Positions 12,065 to 24,395 are shown, counted from the first letter of the stretch. The stretch: DNA of 64,000 nt from Lumbricus terrestris (GCA_949752735.1 OX457042.1:60673468-60737467); one strand, 5' to 3'. Notes: generated by a model from the letters alone, not told the origin. Program-made: numbers and translations.

Positions 12065-13663
12065 TCAGCAACATAATTTGTGATACTCATGAGAGTTGCA
12101 AATCCCGCAAAAAATCGAAATAATTCTAAAATGATACAACAAATTTACAATTAACTCTTGGAAACTCTCGTCTTATGAAAACATAACACTTAATGATAGT
12201 CTATTTTTGCACCAGGTAAAGATTTCAGAAAATAAGTACATACTTCGAAAGTGGGAATGCCACTCTTACCCTCTATCCTGCCACTTTTGCACCACTTACC
12301 CCAATGTACTTGTGAAAAAATATGCACCCTTCCCATCCATCGATCTCTGACTCATGAACGGCTGCAAAATTGTGTTAGAACGACAGACCATGCTTTACTA
12401 ATTCACAATATTTTATAAAAATCAGATGAGACGTGTCATTGAGTGTCAATGAGTGTCAATGAGTGGACTTCTGTCCGGCAGCATTAGGCTACACGTGAAA
12501 CTCAAGACAGAATTATTTAATATGCGAAATCGGATTTAAGTTCAATTTTTGGGTTAGACTCAACGAAACGAAGCACTCATTCAAATCATCAATATTATAA
12601 TCATCATTTGATTCATTTCTTTACCAAACTGCTAAGTTTATCGCTTTTCTTACTTCTGTTCTAAATCCTACTACAACTTACACAGCGTTGTCAAAAACGA
12701 TTTTCTTTCTCTATTTTTCTTTACTGTGTAAGTATAGGAGTGAAAATATGTTTGGGCTAACATTGGGCTGAATCACTTAGCTGCAGTCCATGACATTATT
12801 GGCATCGAATTCCTGCGGTTTAACTAGAGACAACACTATAAAGCGACTTCCAGAATCCATGCAAATTAGTTCTTTGCTAATTAAATCCTCGTAATATGAA
12901 ATGTAATTTTTGTGAGCAGTAAAACTATGTTAGCACCGATCCACTGTGATAGGTACGAGTGTTAATGCAGTCATTCTACTTCAAAACATCTGTGTGAATA
13001 GCAATACGCCAGCGACACCGATAACTTGTATTGCGAGGATGTTTGTTTCTGCTAATCGAACTGAGGAGTCTTCTTTTGCTTTCTCGGCTCCCTTGTCTGT
13101 CGTGGACGTGCTTGTCACGACGGTTAGGCCTATCGCAGATTGTCGTAGAGTCGTAGATTGTCGTAGAGTCGTAGATTGTAGTAGAGTTGTCCTCTTTGTC
13201 CATTTGCCTGACAATCCAAATAACAGAATTCTTTGACACATTCTTTGACAGCAGTGCAAACCTTAACAGACGTTCTTCCATATATAATTATCGATATATT
13301 TATTTATTTATATACTTTTTCCTCTGTTCGGTTAGTTTTATTCTAACAAATAATCGTTGCAATTGATTGTCCAAATCTCAATCTCAATTCTCCATCCTTG
13401 ACGAAATACTGATCAGAAAGTTTGGAAATGTAAACCGTCAATTATTATAATGTGTGCCTACTAGGTCTTTAGATCTTGTCCGACTAGCATGACAGTCAAA
13501 TAACCGAAACTAAGCAGCTGCTAATGGTCATGGTATGCGGAATATCCTTTGGTTTTTATGCTGAACACTGTGAACAGTCGATCGAGAGTTGGCATACGTG
13601 ATAACATTCGAATTCAGAAGAAAGGACTGTGGATAATATTACCATAAAGTAAACGATAAATAA
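12065..13663. other. No gene recognised; short tandem repeats
   Basis: GAGTGTCAAT is repeated three times near 12440-12470. A roughly 16 bp GATTGTCGTAGAGTCGTA unit repeats at 13126-13192. Open frames through the second repeat are repeat artefacts. Confidence 0.45.
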
Positions 13664-14217
13664 TCTATACTATAAGTCTGAGATCTGTATGTATGGATGT
13701 CCGATTGCCCGTCCCTAGAAAGGCTCAGACACCGATTCATTTCGCAACACAAATAATTTTTTGGCTTATTGTGGAAATTTGTGGGTCAGCGCGACTATTT
13801 TCAGCTTTCAATTAAACGAGTTATGGACAATTTAAGCTTCGGTATGGAAACTTATGCGAAATTCAGACGCCATTAGCCCAACCATAGGCCTACCTTGCAA
13901 CCACGCTGCAACGATGGTAGTAGTCCGGTCAATTCAGGGGTTATTTTAACGTGCAGCTGGACACAAAGTGTGTAATTGAGAAAGAGATTTGTGCAGTTGA
14001 AAATCAAATCTTGTGCAGTTATTTTTTGCCTAGTTGTGTGAACCGACGAGAAGTTAGTGGTAAAAAGTTGGACACAAACATGATAGTAACAGCCCAAAGT
14101 GAACATCTTTGAGGCGGTTTAGTTGGGTGATATTTATGTTCAGGAAAAGAGCAGGCCTGTTGAAATTTGGCGTGAACTATAATAGATATGGTGATTACAT
14201 GCAGTTTTCAAGTCAAG

Positions 14218-14619
14218 CAGTTGCGGCGCTACGGGGGGGGCTAAGCCCCCCTAAAAAGGCCATCTATTTTTTCGCCATGTAAAAATTAAATATTTGGACG
14301 ATTTACTCCCTTTAGTCCCCCCCAAAAAAATGAAGCGCAAGGCTGAAGATTTTGATCGATGACTAAAAAAAAAAGAAAAAAAAAGGTCGTCAGAAATTTT
14401 GGCGGCGGAAATGGAAAATTTTCTTAAGATTTTGGTCGATGACTTTAAAAAAATAATAAAAAAAGGTCGTCAGAAATTTTGGCGGCGGAAATGGAAAATT
14501 TTCTTAAGATTTTGGTCGATGACTAAAAAAAAGGTCGTCAGAAATTTTGGCGGCGGGCGGAAAATTTTTCCCCGAAAATCCAGCCCCCCCCCAAAACGAA
14601 AATCCTGGCGCCGCCACTG
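14218..14619. mobile_element. hAT-type MITE, 402 bp
   Basis: Ends CAGTTGCGGCGCTA / TGGCGCCGCCACTG with perfect 8 bp duplication AAGTCAAG (14210-14217 and 14620-14627). Inside, an about 80 bp unit containing GGTCGTCAGAAATTTTGGCG occurs three times. Related to 29506-29796. Confidence 0.9.
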
Positions 14620-15086
14620 AAGTCAAGCATTAGACCGATACGGCGAAGGTCACCCGTGTGCATGAAGTATAAGACCGGGGAAAATGGGTGATGTAATCGA
14701 AGACAAGGTTCTGCTAAAAATCACACATAGGCTGCAGACAGAAGAATTTGCAGTAGGCTAAATGTAGGCTATGGGCGGATGCAGATTCAAGGCCTGCTGT
14801 AGGTTGATATCCTGATAAAGTTGTAAAGGCCGGGGTTATCCTTCATACCATAATGACAACTTCTTGGCCATCGAAGTCTACTTTCTCCTGCTTTTGCCGC
14901 TTACTCTGACAAGCTGAAGCAGGAAGGGACGTATAGACAGTCAGACGCATAAAGCAAAATAGTCTACTATAATATAACAACCCAAGTATCTAACTGGAGA
15001 CAGGCGATGAAAAGAAAAGAAGTAATCAGGCAGACATCCAGACTGAGCTAGCCTTTCAGCCACACAGGCTATCCAATACATACATA

Positions 15087-17519
15087 CATGATGTATGACC
15101 TATTTCTTAGCAATTATAAGAAGCTTTACGATGATTCTTTTCCAATTTCCACTAGGACTTATGCTCGCAACTCTATCCCAAAAAAAGCCGTGGATGACTC
15201 GGGCACTGGTAAAATCTAGTAATAAGAAAGCGAAACTATATAAAAAATTCGTAAAAAATCCAAATGAGGCCAACAAAAGGAAATTCATCCTATACAGAAA
15301 CAAATTTAAGAAAGTTAAATTGCAAGCCGAAAAAGATTATTATGCATCCGAATTTTTAATCCATAGTAATAACCTTAAAAAAACCTGGGGTCTTCTGAGG
15401 AGTATACTGGATAGAGATACTAACAGAGAAACTGTAATTACTGCATTGAATGTAAATGGTGAACAAATTACTGACCCTCAGACTATAGCAACTAAATTCA
15501 ATAATTTCTTCACAGGCATTGCACAATCTCTTGTTAATAAAATACCTACTGCAACTAACTCTTTTCTCTCCTACTTATCCCAACCCCTTCCACATTCTAT
15601 AGCATTAATCCCTTCTACACCTTGTGAAATAATGAACCTTGCGCATACCATTCGCACTACGCATAGTAAAGGAGTCGATGGAATTGACCCTGCCATAGCC
15701 CTATTAACATTGCCTAAAATTGCAATTCCGCTATCAGAGATTGTCAACTGCTCATTTACCACTGGAGTATTCCCCTCTGCATTGAAAACTGCCAAGGTCA
15801 TACCCATTCATAAAAAGGGCCCGAGGGACAATGTTTCTAACTACAGACCGATTTCTGTACTCCCATTCTTCGCCAAAATATTCAAAAAATTAATGTACGC
15901 ACGTTTAGATAGTTTTTTTATCAAAAGAGAAAGTACTATTTCAGTCTCAGCATGGATTCCAACAGGGTCATTCTACCTACATGCCCCTTCTAAGCATACA
16001 AGACAAAATCTCTAATGCAATTGAAAATAACGAATACTCCCTTGGTATCTTCCTTGATGTAGCTAAAGCCTTTGATTCTGTAAATCATCATATTTTGATC
16101 AAAAAACTTTATAACTATGGAATTAGAGGGACACAACTACAATGGTTTGTTAGCTATCTTGAAAATCGTTTTCAACTGGTTTCTGTTAACAATTGTACTT
16201 CTGATCTACAACTCATTTCTCACGGTGTCCCTCAAGGATCTAATCTTGGACCTCTTTTATTTTTAATCTATATTAATGATTTACCCAATGTATCGCCTTC
16301 TATGTATTTTGTGCTATTTGCTGATGATTCTAACTTATTTCATTCTGATAAATCTATTGATACTCTATTCAACACTGTTAATTCTGAGCTTCACCGAGTC
16401 GTTGATTGGTTTCGATCTAATAAACTTACTCTAAATTTGGATAAAACCAACTACATCCTCTTCAGATCCCATAAGAAAAAATATCCCAATGAACTTCCTA
16501 TTCTACTTATTGAAGGGACTCCTATCACCGAAGTAACATCCACAAAATTTTTGGGCGTTTACATTGACCAGCATCTAAATTGGAAGGAACACATCAATAA
16601 TATCTCTAGCAAAATTGCTAAGACTGTTGGTGTGCTATTTCGCTCATCTAAACTGATTCCTGTCTCTATCCGGTCTATGCTATACTATTCTCTTATTTAT
16701 CCTTATTTAACCTACTGTAATTTAATTTGGACGTCTACTTACAAATCTAATTTTATCAGACTAGTCACCCTTCAAAAATATGCAATCCGTTTTATAGCTA
16801 ATATTCCTCGCCGAGCCCACACCGCTCTGTATTTCAAGGAATTTGGATTATTAAAGATCGATCAAATTAGGCACTTGCAAATAGGAGAGTTTATGTACCG
16901 TTATAACCATGGCCTATTACCACTTGTATTTAATGATTTCTTTAACCTTACCTCTCATCGCCACTCTTATTCAACTAGAAAATTAACTGTTTATGACCTT
17001 CCCTACGCACATACTAATACTCGTCGATTCTCTATACAATATACTGGCTCCCAATGTTGGAACTCTCTCCCTACACATCTTCATTCCCTACCTAACACAA
17101 GATTATTTAAGCATAAACTTCGCCTTTATTTACTTAAAACACTTCCTGATATGTAATGGTTAAGGTTTCTGCTCAGTGGTCTCGCCAAGCCCTTAGTTAA
17201 GTCTTTAGTTAAGTCATTAGTTAAGAGTTGTTTTTCTCGTTATATACAGAAATGTCGATTGCTTAATTTTTTTTTCTCTCTCCCTCATCATTTTTTTCCC
17301 TACAATTGAATGCTCTGTCATGTTTTTCTTTTATATTTTACATGAATTATGGGTGGCCCTATTAGCGGGATTTTCTATCCCTTCTGGGTCTCCCCTTCTT
17401 CACCAAATTATGTTAATGTATTATTCAATGCCATAATTGTATCATGTCTGTTTGTTGTTTTGGTTGAGGAAAAAATAAATAAATAAAATAAATAAATAAA
17501 ATAAAAATAAAATAAATAG
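15087..17519 (+). mobile_element. Jockey/CR1-like LINE, 5' truncated
   Basis: Spans the tail of the pre-RT region, the reverse transcriptase, the C-terminal region and a 3' UTR ending in an A-rich TAAA tail (17469-17519). No endonuclease domain is present, so it truncated during integration, as LINEs commonly do. No clear target duplication was found. It lies inside the 13935-19513 hAT element and is therefore younger than it. Confidence 0.85.
15095..17156 (+). pseudogene. LINE reverse transcriptase, frameshifted
   Basis: RNA-directed DNA polymerase of a non-LTR retrotransposon. The first frame (15095-16015) carries a lysine-rich pre-RT region and the RT motif NYRPISVLPFFAK near residue 250. 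The second frame (15981-17156) continues with FLDVAKAFDSVNHH (motif A, catalytic Asp), HGVPQGSNLGPLLF (motif B) and FADDSNLF, a variant of the FADD catalytic box. The thumb motif FLGVYIDQHLNW follows. The proper frame changes near 15930, and again in the A-run near 15180, so no functional protein can be made. Closest by pattern to Jockey/CR1-group elements; clade is not certain. Confidence 0.85.
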
Positions 17520-17674
17520 GTCAATGCATACTCAAATTTTCTTCAAAATTCTCCATATATCCCCATATTACACCCTTTTTGAGTTTCTGTGATCCCATCC
17601 AAAAATCACCATCCTCAGAATCTGAAAGATACACATAGGCCTATGTTATTGAACTTAGAACTAGCCTCTCGCAC

Positions 17675-18500
17675 AGGGGCGTAGATTTAGGTGGGATAGG
17701 ATCGAGGAACGGAACCCGGAACTTGTGATGGTGACGGAGATACTTAGTCTATATCTTATATCCCCCAAATATTTCAGAAATATTATCACAAACATTGTTA
17801 TAGATTTCTACGGTGTTATCCACTGCTTGTCCATAATTATCAATTTTGATACAGATGACAGCCTAAACTGCCACCATTACGTTGTGTAAATTAAAAAAAT
17901 CTAAGATACAGGTAGGGGGAATTATTCAAGTCCTAAACCATGTCTTTGAGTACCAAATTATGATTGAATTTGTCAAGATAACAGCCTAAAATGCTATTAC
18001 AACAGTGGGCAAATGACGGTTTTTTCAAACAATGGACGAGAAAAGAAAATTATGAGTAATTTTTTAAATGACAGCTTTAAATGCCAGATTAATAGCGTGC
18101 AAATGAAAAAATTAAACAATAAGGAGGAGACTCTCTAAACTCTAAAAACCATAGCTGCCAGCATTTAAAAAAAGCAATTTTGTTCAGATGACAGTTACAG
18201 TGTGGAAATTCAGAAATGTAAACAATGGGGAGGGGCATTTATTGAAGTCTCAAACCATGCCTTTTGGCATGAAATTTGTGAGCAATTTTTTTAAGATCAC
18301 AGTCTAAAAGTTGCCATTATAATGTTGTAAAAAATATTTAAACAATGGGACGGGGCACTTATTAAAGTCCTAAACCATGATTATCAGCACTGAAATGATG
18401 AGCAACCTCGCTAAATTACAACTTAGAATACCACCAGTGCAGTGTGGAAAGTAAACAAAAATCGAAATTGGGATTGGTACATCACCTTCCAAAACCCCTA
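17675..18500. repeat. Degenerate tandem-repeat family, copy 1
   Basis: Starts CAGGGGCGTAGATTTAGG and contains about six degenerate units of 110-130 bp of the form GACAGCCTAAAATGCC...CAGTGTGGAAA...AAACAATGGGG...TTATTGAAGTC...AAACCATG. The same units and order recur at 28169-29160 and 45885-48030, so this is one interspersed element family with internal tandem modules. No coding capacity. Confidence 0.75.
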
Positions 18501-18589
18501 CCCAGCTATAGGTGCTCGTGCATTGAAAATTATTGTCTTTCGGTCGCTCGTTCGTTTCCATAAACCCAGGACCAAGTCTGCGGCTATGT

Positions 18590-18608
18590 TCACACACACA
18601 CACACGCA
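18590..18608. repeat. (CA)n microsatellite
   Basis: Nine to ten CA dinucleotides; short and ordinary. Confidence 0.9.
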
Positions 18609-18927
18609 TTCTGGTTCTCGTGAATGAATGACACCAGAGCTTGTAGCATATAAAATTTCCAGCAGTCGTACCCTAAGCCAAGTCATGGTGTGGTAAAATG
18701 TTATTTATATGTAGATCGGCGACGCGGCTCCTGGTTAAAACTGCTATTAGCCTAAACAGTACATATTCGTGTTGATGTGGGTGTCAGTATAGGCCTATCG
18801 ATCAATAATGAACATTTGGGAGGTTTGCTAATGATATTTATCGGTCTTACATCGTATTTTGCAGTTAGTGGGTTGAATTTTATACAAAATTTGAAATTAG
18901 CTCAAAGATTTTATTTCTTGGGGAAAT

Positions 18928-19140
18928 ATGTCATCTTCTCAGCTAGCTTTAGCTTTAGCAAAACAATATCATGTTGATCTTAATGACCAGGGTTTCATAG
19001 CAGAAAAGCAACATTTAGACGTACCTACATCATACAACCAAACTTTGGAAGTGTCCAGAAACATAGAAGCATTGAACTTTGTTACACTTGACAATCTTTC
19101 TGAGCTATTTCCAATTCCAGCAACAGCAGAGGATCTGTAA
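18928..19140 (+). pseudogene. Possible hAT transposase C-terminal fragment
   Basis: A 70-residue frame reads LALAKQYHVDLN near its start and NLSELFPIPATAEDL at its end. The spacing of a hydrophobic stretch before an E-(I/L)-F/Y-P motif resembles the region just ahead of the conserved C-terminal dimerisation domain of hAT transposases. It ends at a stop before that domain. Lying inside a hAT element with intact ends (13935-19513), it may be the remnant of that element's own transposase. Similarity is by eye only. Confidence 0.4.
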
Positions 19141-20364
19141 GGGATATTTAAGGGATCTCTAGTCGATTAAGGATATTGAAAAGTCTAAACGTCTAAGAAG
19201 TAAGAACGTCTAGCTGATTTCATTCGTTAATTCATTTGGAGATTTTGCCATGATGAACTTTGAGTCAAACATTGTCATAACAATTGATTTTGATCTTAAA
19301 TATGAATTTTTATAAAGTCGGAGAATCTTAATGATATTCAAACATTTAAAGCTCCAGTCGAAGGCCAAGCGCAAAGCACCAGCTTATTAACGAGCGTTCA
19401 CCAAAAGCTGCTTCAGCTTTGGGAGACAAATCCCTGGTCAAGAACTTTCTTATGTCCAGTCTCAAAATACGTCATTTATGTGCAGTTGAGAAAATTCCTT
19501 AAAATAACCCCTGGGTCAATTAAGTGTTAAACCCGCTCATTTACTATGACAAGCAAATTTATGCACGAAAAGTTTTGAAACAGACTAAAGAATATGTGGT
19601 AGAAATCCGAAGAAAAAGCGATATGGGGAAATATATAAAATTTGAAATTCATTTGCGAGCAGCAGTGATGCCACAGTTGGGTTTTTCAACTAGATCTGCT
19701 TTTTTGCCATTCGTCTGGGTTTCTGGGTTTTTCTATGCAAAATCTGGTTTTATTTTAGCTAGCTGGGCATGTTGTATTTACAAGTTACAACACATGAATA
19801 TTCTGTGAAAAGTGAAATTCAATGTAAACTGGTGATACATAATTTTTGTTCCACTAAATTTCATTTTAGGCCTAAACTCCACAATCGGCCTATCCGCTGG
19901 GCCGCTGCGCGTGCGCGCACGACATAGCCTAATATAGATTCAGCCTATTGCCAAAATGGATGCCGAGTTTCTAACAACTTTGACAATAATTGATGTTTTT
20001 GGTAGTTAAAAGTGTTTACTACATTTGATTCGACTCATTTGACGAACATTTTGGTAACCCTCATACGAACATGCGAAAATCCAACTTAATTCGAACAAAG
20101 TCTAGAATCGCTCATACATATTGTATGGGTTTTCTGGGGGGTTTTCATAAGGAAAATTGAGTTTCTTTCTGAAACCTCAGCGGCAACACTGGTGAGCAGA
20201 CGACCAACACAATCCGGGCACTTGAGGCCATGCCCAAATTGCCCATGAACAAAACAGCTTCGGAACGGTCGTGAATTGGCCGCCCTTTTAAATTTCCCTG
20301 CAGTTAGTAGAAATTTAACGGGCAACACTGGTAGGTTACCTTAGAGGGGTAGAGGCGAAAAAAG

Positions 20365-20397
20365 AAAATTTCCCGGGCAACCGGGTAACACAGCTAG
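20365..20397 (+). other. Helitron-type 3' hairpin and CTAG end
   Basis: CCCGGGCAACCGGG stem followed by TAACACAGCTAG. One of several copies in the window (also 24240, 47230, 47370, 60410). Confidence 0.65.
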
Positions 20398-20814
20398 TAA
20401 CCCTATAATTATAGGATATTTAAATTTTACACATCTCTTAAATAAGATTGTGGAAAGCGCCACTCTCAGACTGGCAAATTAACAGATTAGAATATAGAAT
20501 ATAATAATTATTATATAGATTTGAGTCACGAGGGGTAATAGGCCTAACACACTGTCGGATCCATGAAGAGAATTCTCCTTCCACTCAATGTGGTTCTCTT
20601 ATATTCAGACACGTACAAATATTCATAGCCACAAATATTCATAATTATATGGATAATGTGGATTATGTGGTGTCAATAATTCAGTAAAGGAAAGTTTTTT
20701 TAAATATCTGAGATACGAGCAATTACTTCATAGTTTGTGACTGGATGGGTTTCTGTATCAGGTAGGAAGACAACAAAGCTACTATTATAGTAGGCCTATT
20801 ATTGCCATAATTAA
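20398..20814. other. No feature seen
   Basis: AT-rich sequence with no coding or repeat pattern recognised. Confidence 0.4.
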
Positions 20815-21125
20815 AAAAATTCGGAGAATTTCCCGGGCAACCCGGGACATTTCGGCAGTGGGGGGCCCAACAAAAAATTTTGCCCGAAAAATCTGACGAC
20901 CTTTTTTTTAGTCATTTGCCCAAAATTCTTAAGATTTTCCGGTCCGAAAAATCTTACGACTTTTTTTACCCCTGCGTGCCCGAAAAATCGCTCCCGTACC
21001 TGTTTTGCCCGAAAAAATTCTCCGAATTTTTTTCCCGTCCAAGCCTCTTTTGCCCGAAAAACACATTTGCCCGAAATTTGGGGGGCATTTGCCCCCCTGG
21101 ACCCCCGCCTCGTACGCCTATGATT
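20815..21125. repeat. GCCCGAAAAATC repeat element
   Basis: Contains repeated TTTGCCCGAAAAATCTKACGAC words and ends in CCCCCGCCTCGTACGCCTATG, probably one terminus of a DNA-type element. The GTCGTCAGA motif of the MITEs at 14218 and 29506 appears here in inverse. Reading frames on both strands are shadows of the repeat. Confidence 0.5.
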
Positions 21126-22228
21126 ATTGCCTTCCTTCCAAAGTTTAGAAGTGCATACGCAGATCATCGACAGCGCTTATCAATTATTGTAAGCGAAGTC
21201 TTTGCCCGACGTTCCTACACGCTTACTTCCTACATCAGGTCGGAACTTGGAACCCCTATACACAACCTTCCGCGCTGGTCCGGTAGGCTACTGGCCAAAC
21301 GCTCTAATAAACTAGGCGACGATTTTCAAAAAGACAAAATCCGCGACCATTTTTGGGGAGCTGCCAATTGTAATTCTTTAACTGCATGACAAGAGGCGTT
21401 TACGAAAGCCTATGGTCCTATACGATGCTCCAGTCAACAGTAATTATACATATATATATATATACACAAAATTACACATAGGGATATATAATTATATATA
21501 ATATAGTAGGCTATAGTTGCTTGTAGTATAGCCCACTGAATATTTTGACGAAGTTCAAAGTTACTGATATTTCTCGGATAAGTAATAATATTTTAAAAGT
21601 TAATTTAAACTTGATGACGAGAATAGACTTCATTGTAGATATCTACAACCTACTGAGTGCAGTATTCTTTCATAATTGAGAGCACTCTCTCAAACGGCTC
21701 TTAGTGTGTAATCTAGTCCAGAGGAAGATTTAAGGTTTCTGGGGGGGGGCAAACGAACAGAAAAAGGGGTTTGGGGAGGATATGTGACCCACACCATCAG
21801 ATGTTTTTTTTAAATTTGAGAAGCATTTTAAGTTGTCATCTGAAAGAAACTGTTCTACTATGTAAGACTTCAAGTGTTGGCATGAGTTGTCTAACTCCCA
21901 TCACGACTCTGATTCGACCTGCTGAAATCAGTGCAGGTCTGGCGCAGCCACCGAAATTATGAAAACTGTCTTTATAAAATACGTCTTGATAATCCTTAAG
22001 AATATTAGGGTCTATGTGCAAATCAACTCACTAGCCTATATATAGCAAAAACGTAATATAGGCTCTAATACTCGATATAAATTGACAACGTCTCTTTCGT
22101 TGCGAATTCTTTTTTGGTTACAGGCTATTCCTTGTTCTGTTATTATTTTACATAAAAGTGACGTTTTCAATATCCGTTTCCTTCTTGTCAAAAATCGGAA
22201 CAATTTTGCCCTTTTGCCTAAGTCGTCG
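21126..22228. other. No gene recognised
   Basis: Includes a short TA-rich run at 21446-21470. Open frames at 21130-21389 and 21771-21962 have no supporting domain. Confidence 0.4.
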
Positions 22229-22688
22229 TTACACCGGTGTAAAGGTTTCAGATTACCCCCTCCTAAACATTACCCCCCTGCAAACTGTAAATTGCATCAA
22301 TCATCGCATTTATTGCACTAAAAATATCAAAAAATTCATCCCGCTTCTTGTGTTGGTCTGAAGATTTTCATCCGTCATCCCACTTCGTGGTTTGTTATCA
22401 ATATTATCATCTGTAACTAAAATACTATTCGCCGCTGAAGTTTACATGGAGAAAATGTCTTCGAGGCTATTATTTTTTTCGGATGAAAATATTGATAGCA
22501 AACCACGAAGCGGGATGACGGATGAAAATCTTCAGACCAAAACAAGAAGCGGGATGATTTTTCTGATTTTTTTTAGTGCAATAAATGCGAAGATTGATGC
22601 AAATCTAGTTTCCGGGGGGTAATCTGAAACCGGTTTCAAGTTACCGGGGGGTAATGTTTAGGAGGGGGTAATTTGAAACCTTTACACC
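22229..22688. mobile_element. Palindromic MITE, intact copy
   Basis: A 460 bp sequence that folds on itself. Ends are CCGGTGTAAAGGTTTCAGATTACCC (left, to position 22253) and the inverse GGGTAATTTGAAACCTTTACACCGG. Inner arms share TTTTCATCCGTC...CCACGAAG in both orientations around a loop near 22420-22475. A second copy, opened by two insertions, lies at 37984-44746. No transposase. Confidence 0.8.
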
Positions 22689-22739
22689 GGGACGCATCAC
22701 AAAAAACCGGGACGTATGGTTACCCTATAAAAAGCCTAC

Positions 22740-23089
22740 CTTACGCTGTTTATTAACAGTTTGCTTAAAACATTTGCTTAAAACAGCTGACTCTATGTAG
22801 ATTCTAATTATGTTACCCACTAATATCTGTGACACAGCCATCGATTCTTCCTACCTTCTCTTGTTATTATTGCTGTTCCTAATGATGTGGGGATGACTAG
22901 ATAAGCGTCTGCTTCTTCTCTCAACGAGTCGATTCCCTTTCTATACTGATCTATTATCTAATGTGCAATGTTTACCTCTAATATTTCCTGTCTACATTTT
23001 GTTCATTCGATGTACTAAGATTTATCGTGGTGGTAATAGCATGTTTACACTGAATCGATTCAATAAATTTGATTTGATTTGATTTGAGT
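22740..23089 (+). mobile_element. LINE 3' UTR with (TTTGA)n tail
   Basis: Ends AATAAATTTGATTTGATTTGATTTGAG at 23063-23089, a polyadenylation-like signal followed by a pentanucleotide tail typical of LINE 3' ends. The upstream sequence has no clear coding match. Confidence 0.45.
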
Positions 23090-23348
23090 TACTATAGACC
23101 ACGTTTATGGCGGACTAGGCTACCTGCAAGGGTACCGTATACATAGAGACAAAAAAATCAGACGTTTGCGCACTAGACACTGGCTTAACAAGAGAGTATC
23201 TTGCATTGCTTTTACTATAATATCTGCACTCTGGTCCTGTAGAATAGAACGCATACTAACAGTATTTTGAGTACAATCATTTACCTCCACAGGGTTAATG
23301 CAATACATTTTCAACATTGTGCAAGACTCAATATTAATGGGAACTTAC

Positions 23349-23714
23349 ATGGAACGTCGTTTGGCGAATCGAATGGCTTGCATGAGTGATTGTACCGGGG
23401 CGAACTTTGTTTCAATTCCGGCGGTCGGCTACTAGGATTGTTGATCATTTTGAATGCTGTGAAACATTCGAAGATTGGCATATCTCCTTCATCCTCAGGC
23501 CATGTTACATTCAGTGTGGACGTCGTTGTTGTGATAATCCCAGATACCGATGAAGTCTCCACTGGATTCGCGAGACCCTTTCTTGACCAAAGCTGAGTGG
23601 TCGTAACAAGAACCGTGTTGGCAATGTAGCTCACAGAGCACGACAACTGCAAAGTCGAGTTACATGGAAGTTGCTTAGTTTGCTTTGGGGTGAAATCACA
23701 CGACGAATTACTGC
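23349..23714 (-). CDS. Immunoglobulin-like domain exon
   Basis: A 366 bp exon (122 codons) on the minus strand. The acceptor is TTGTGTTCCTTAG| at 23715 and the donor |GTAAGT at 23348. Both introns are phase 1, so the exon encodes one module that can be added or lost without changing frame. The translation has an Ig pattern: LQLSCSVS (B-strand Cys), TQLWSRKG (core Trp), then DEGDMPIFECFTAF (F-strand Cys). Further cysteines at both ends (SSCDF, HSCKP) may form an extra disulfide. It lies about 2.8 kb downstream of another phase 1-1 Ig exon (26516-26842) and probably belongs to the same cell-surface or secreted protein. The set (V, C or I) and gene identity are not known. Confidence 0.8.
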
Positions 23715-23946
23715 CTAAGGAACACAAGATTAATCAACAAACGAGTTAATTCGATTATATCAAAAGACATGTATACATGATTACATCTACAAAAATAGGC
23801 CTAATGAAACACAAAATCTGAGGAAGATGGGGAGGTGCTATAATATGAGTTGATCGATTTCAAGCGGTTAACAAAACCTAATACCTAATTTTAACGGATT
23901 TGTTTGTAAAACCGTAGTAGACTACACGTTGCTACATCATTTCATG

Positions 23947-24290
23947 CTAGCTCGGGTACCCGGCGTTCAGTGACGTAGACAAGGGGGGTTTCGGGGGTTA
24001 AACCTTCCATTGACCTAGGGGAAAAGTTTTTTAAGGTTATTTATTCACTTAAATAAGAAAAACAAAACAATTGCTTCTATATAGTAACAATTGTTTTTCT
24101 TACTTTATTCCCTTTGTTACTTTATTCCAATTTTTATTTACTATAATCCTTTTGGGTTGGTGTCAGAAAGGGCATCCGGCCAGGCTCAAAAACAACTTCC
24201 CCCCAATCAAAAATTCCTGGCTACGCCAATGCCGGCGTTGCCCGGGAATTTTAGGATTCGACCCGTTCCCGGCCAATCCCTCCGTCCGTC
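23947..24290 (-). mobile_element. Helitron 3' end on minus strand, opened by a MITE
   Basis: Read on the minus strand, CCCGGGCAACGCCGG is interrupted by the MITE and resumes as AACGCCGGGTACCCGAGCTAG ending at 23947. The hairpin and CTAG terminus match the Helitron-type ends elsewhere here. The following base is C rather than the usual T. The body to the right (24240-24290 and perhaps to 24660) lacks coding capacity. Confidence 0.55.
23968..24231. mobile_element. hAT-type MITE, second copy
   Basis: Ends CAGTGACGTAGAC / GGCTACGCCAATG, flanked by a perfect 8 bp duplication CCGGCGTT (23960-23967, 24232-24239). The interior matches 9056-9302, including the ACAATTG hairpin. Inserted exactly in a Helitron terminal hairpin. 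Confidence 0.92.
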
Positions 24291-24395
24291 CGTCCCTCCT
24301 CCTTCCGTCCCTCTCTCCCACTCACTCTCCCTCCCTCCCTACATCCGTCCCTCCTTTCCTGCATCCCTTCCTCCGTCCCTTGCCAAAAATCCTAC
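24285..24395. repeat. Pyrimidine-rich CCGTCC/TCCCTC tract
   Basis: Simple-sequence tract of TCCGTCCCTCC words; frames through it are Ser/Pro-rich artefacts. Confidence 0.85.

Larger units (their letters stand above)
13935..19513. mobile_element. hAT element, 5.6 kb, with perfect target duplication
   Basis: Ends CAGGGGTTATTTTAA and TTAAAATAACCCCTG are exact inverted repeats, flanked by GGTCAATT at 13927-13934 and 19514-19521. The element hosts a MITE (14218-14619), a LINE (15087-17519) and a tandem-repeat family copy (17675-18500). It keeps a possible transposase remnant (18928-19140). A short relative sits at 41195-41402. Confidence 0.85.
13664..20397 (+). mobile_element. Probable non-autonomous Helitron, split by a hAT element
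   Basis: The left end starts A|TCTATACTATAAG at 13664. The right end has the hairpin CCCGGGCAACCGGG at 20371-20385, followed by CAGCTAG and a T at 20398. TC...CTAG with a 3' hairpin and insertion between A and T is the Helitron signature. Removing the hAT element at 13935-19513 leaves about 1.15 kb. No Rep/helicase is present. The pairing of these two ends is inferred. Confidence 0.5.

Noticed and set aside
12946..13281. STTIYD-type repeated peptide on the minus strand
   Set aside because: Encoded by a short GATTGTCGTAGAGTC tandem repeat; both strands are open and no domain is present.
20880..21389. Coding frame with repeated PEKS/CPKKF peptides
   Set aside because: Generated by repeated GCCCGAAAAATC words; the opposite strand is open over the same repeat.
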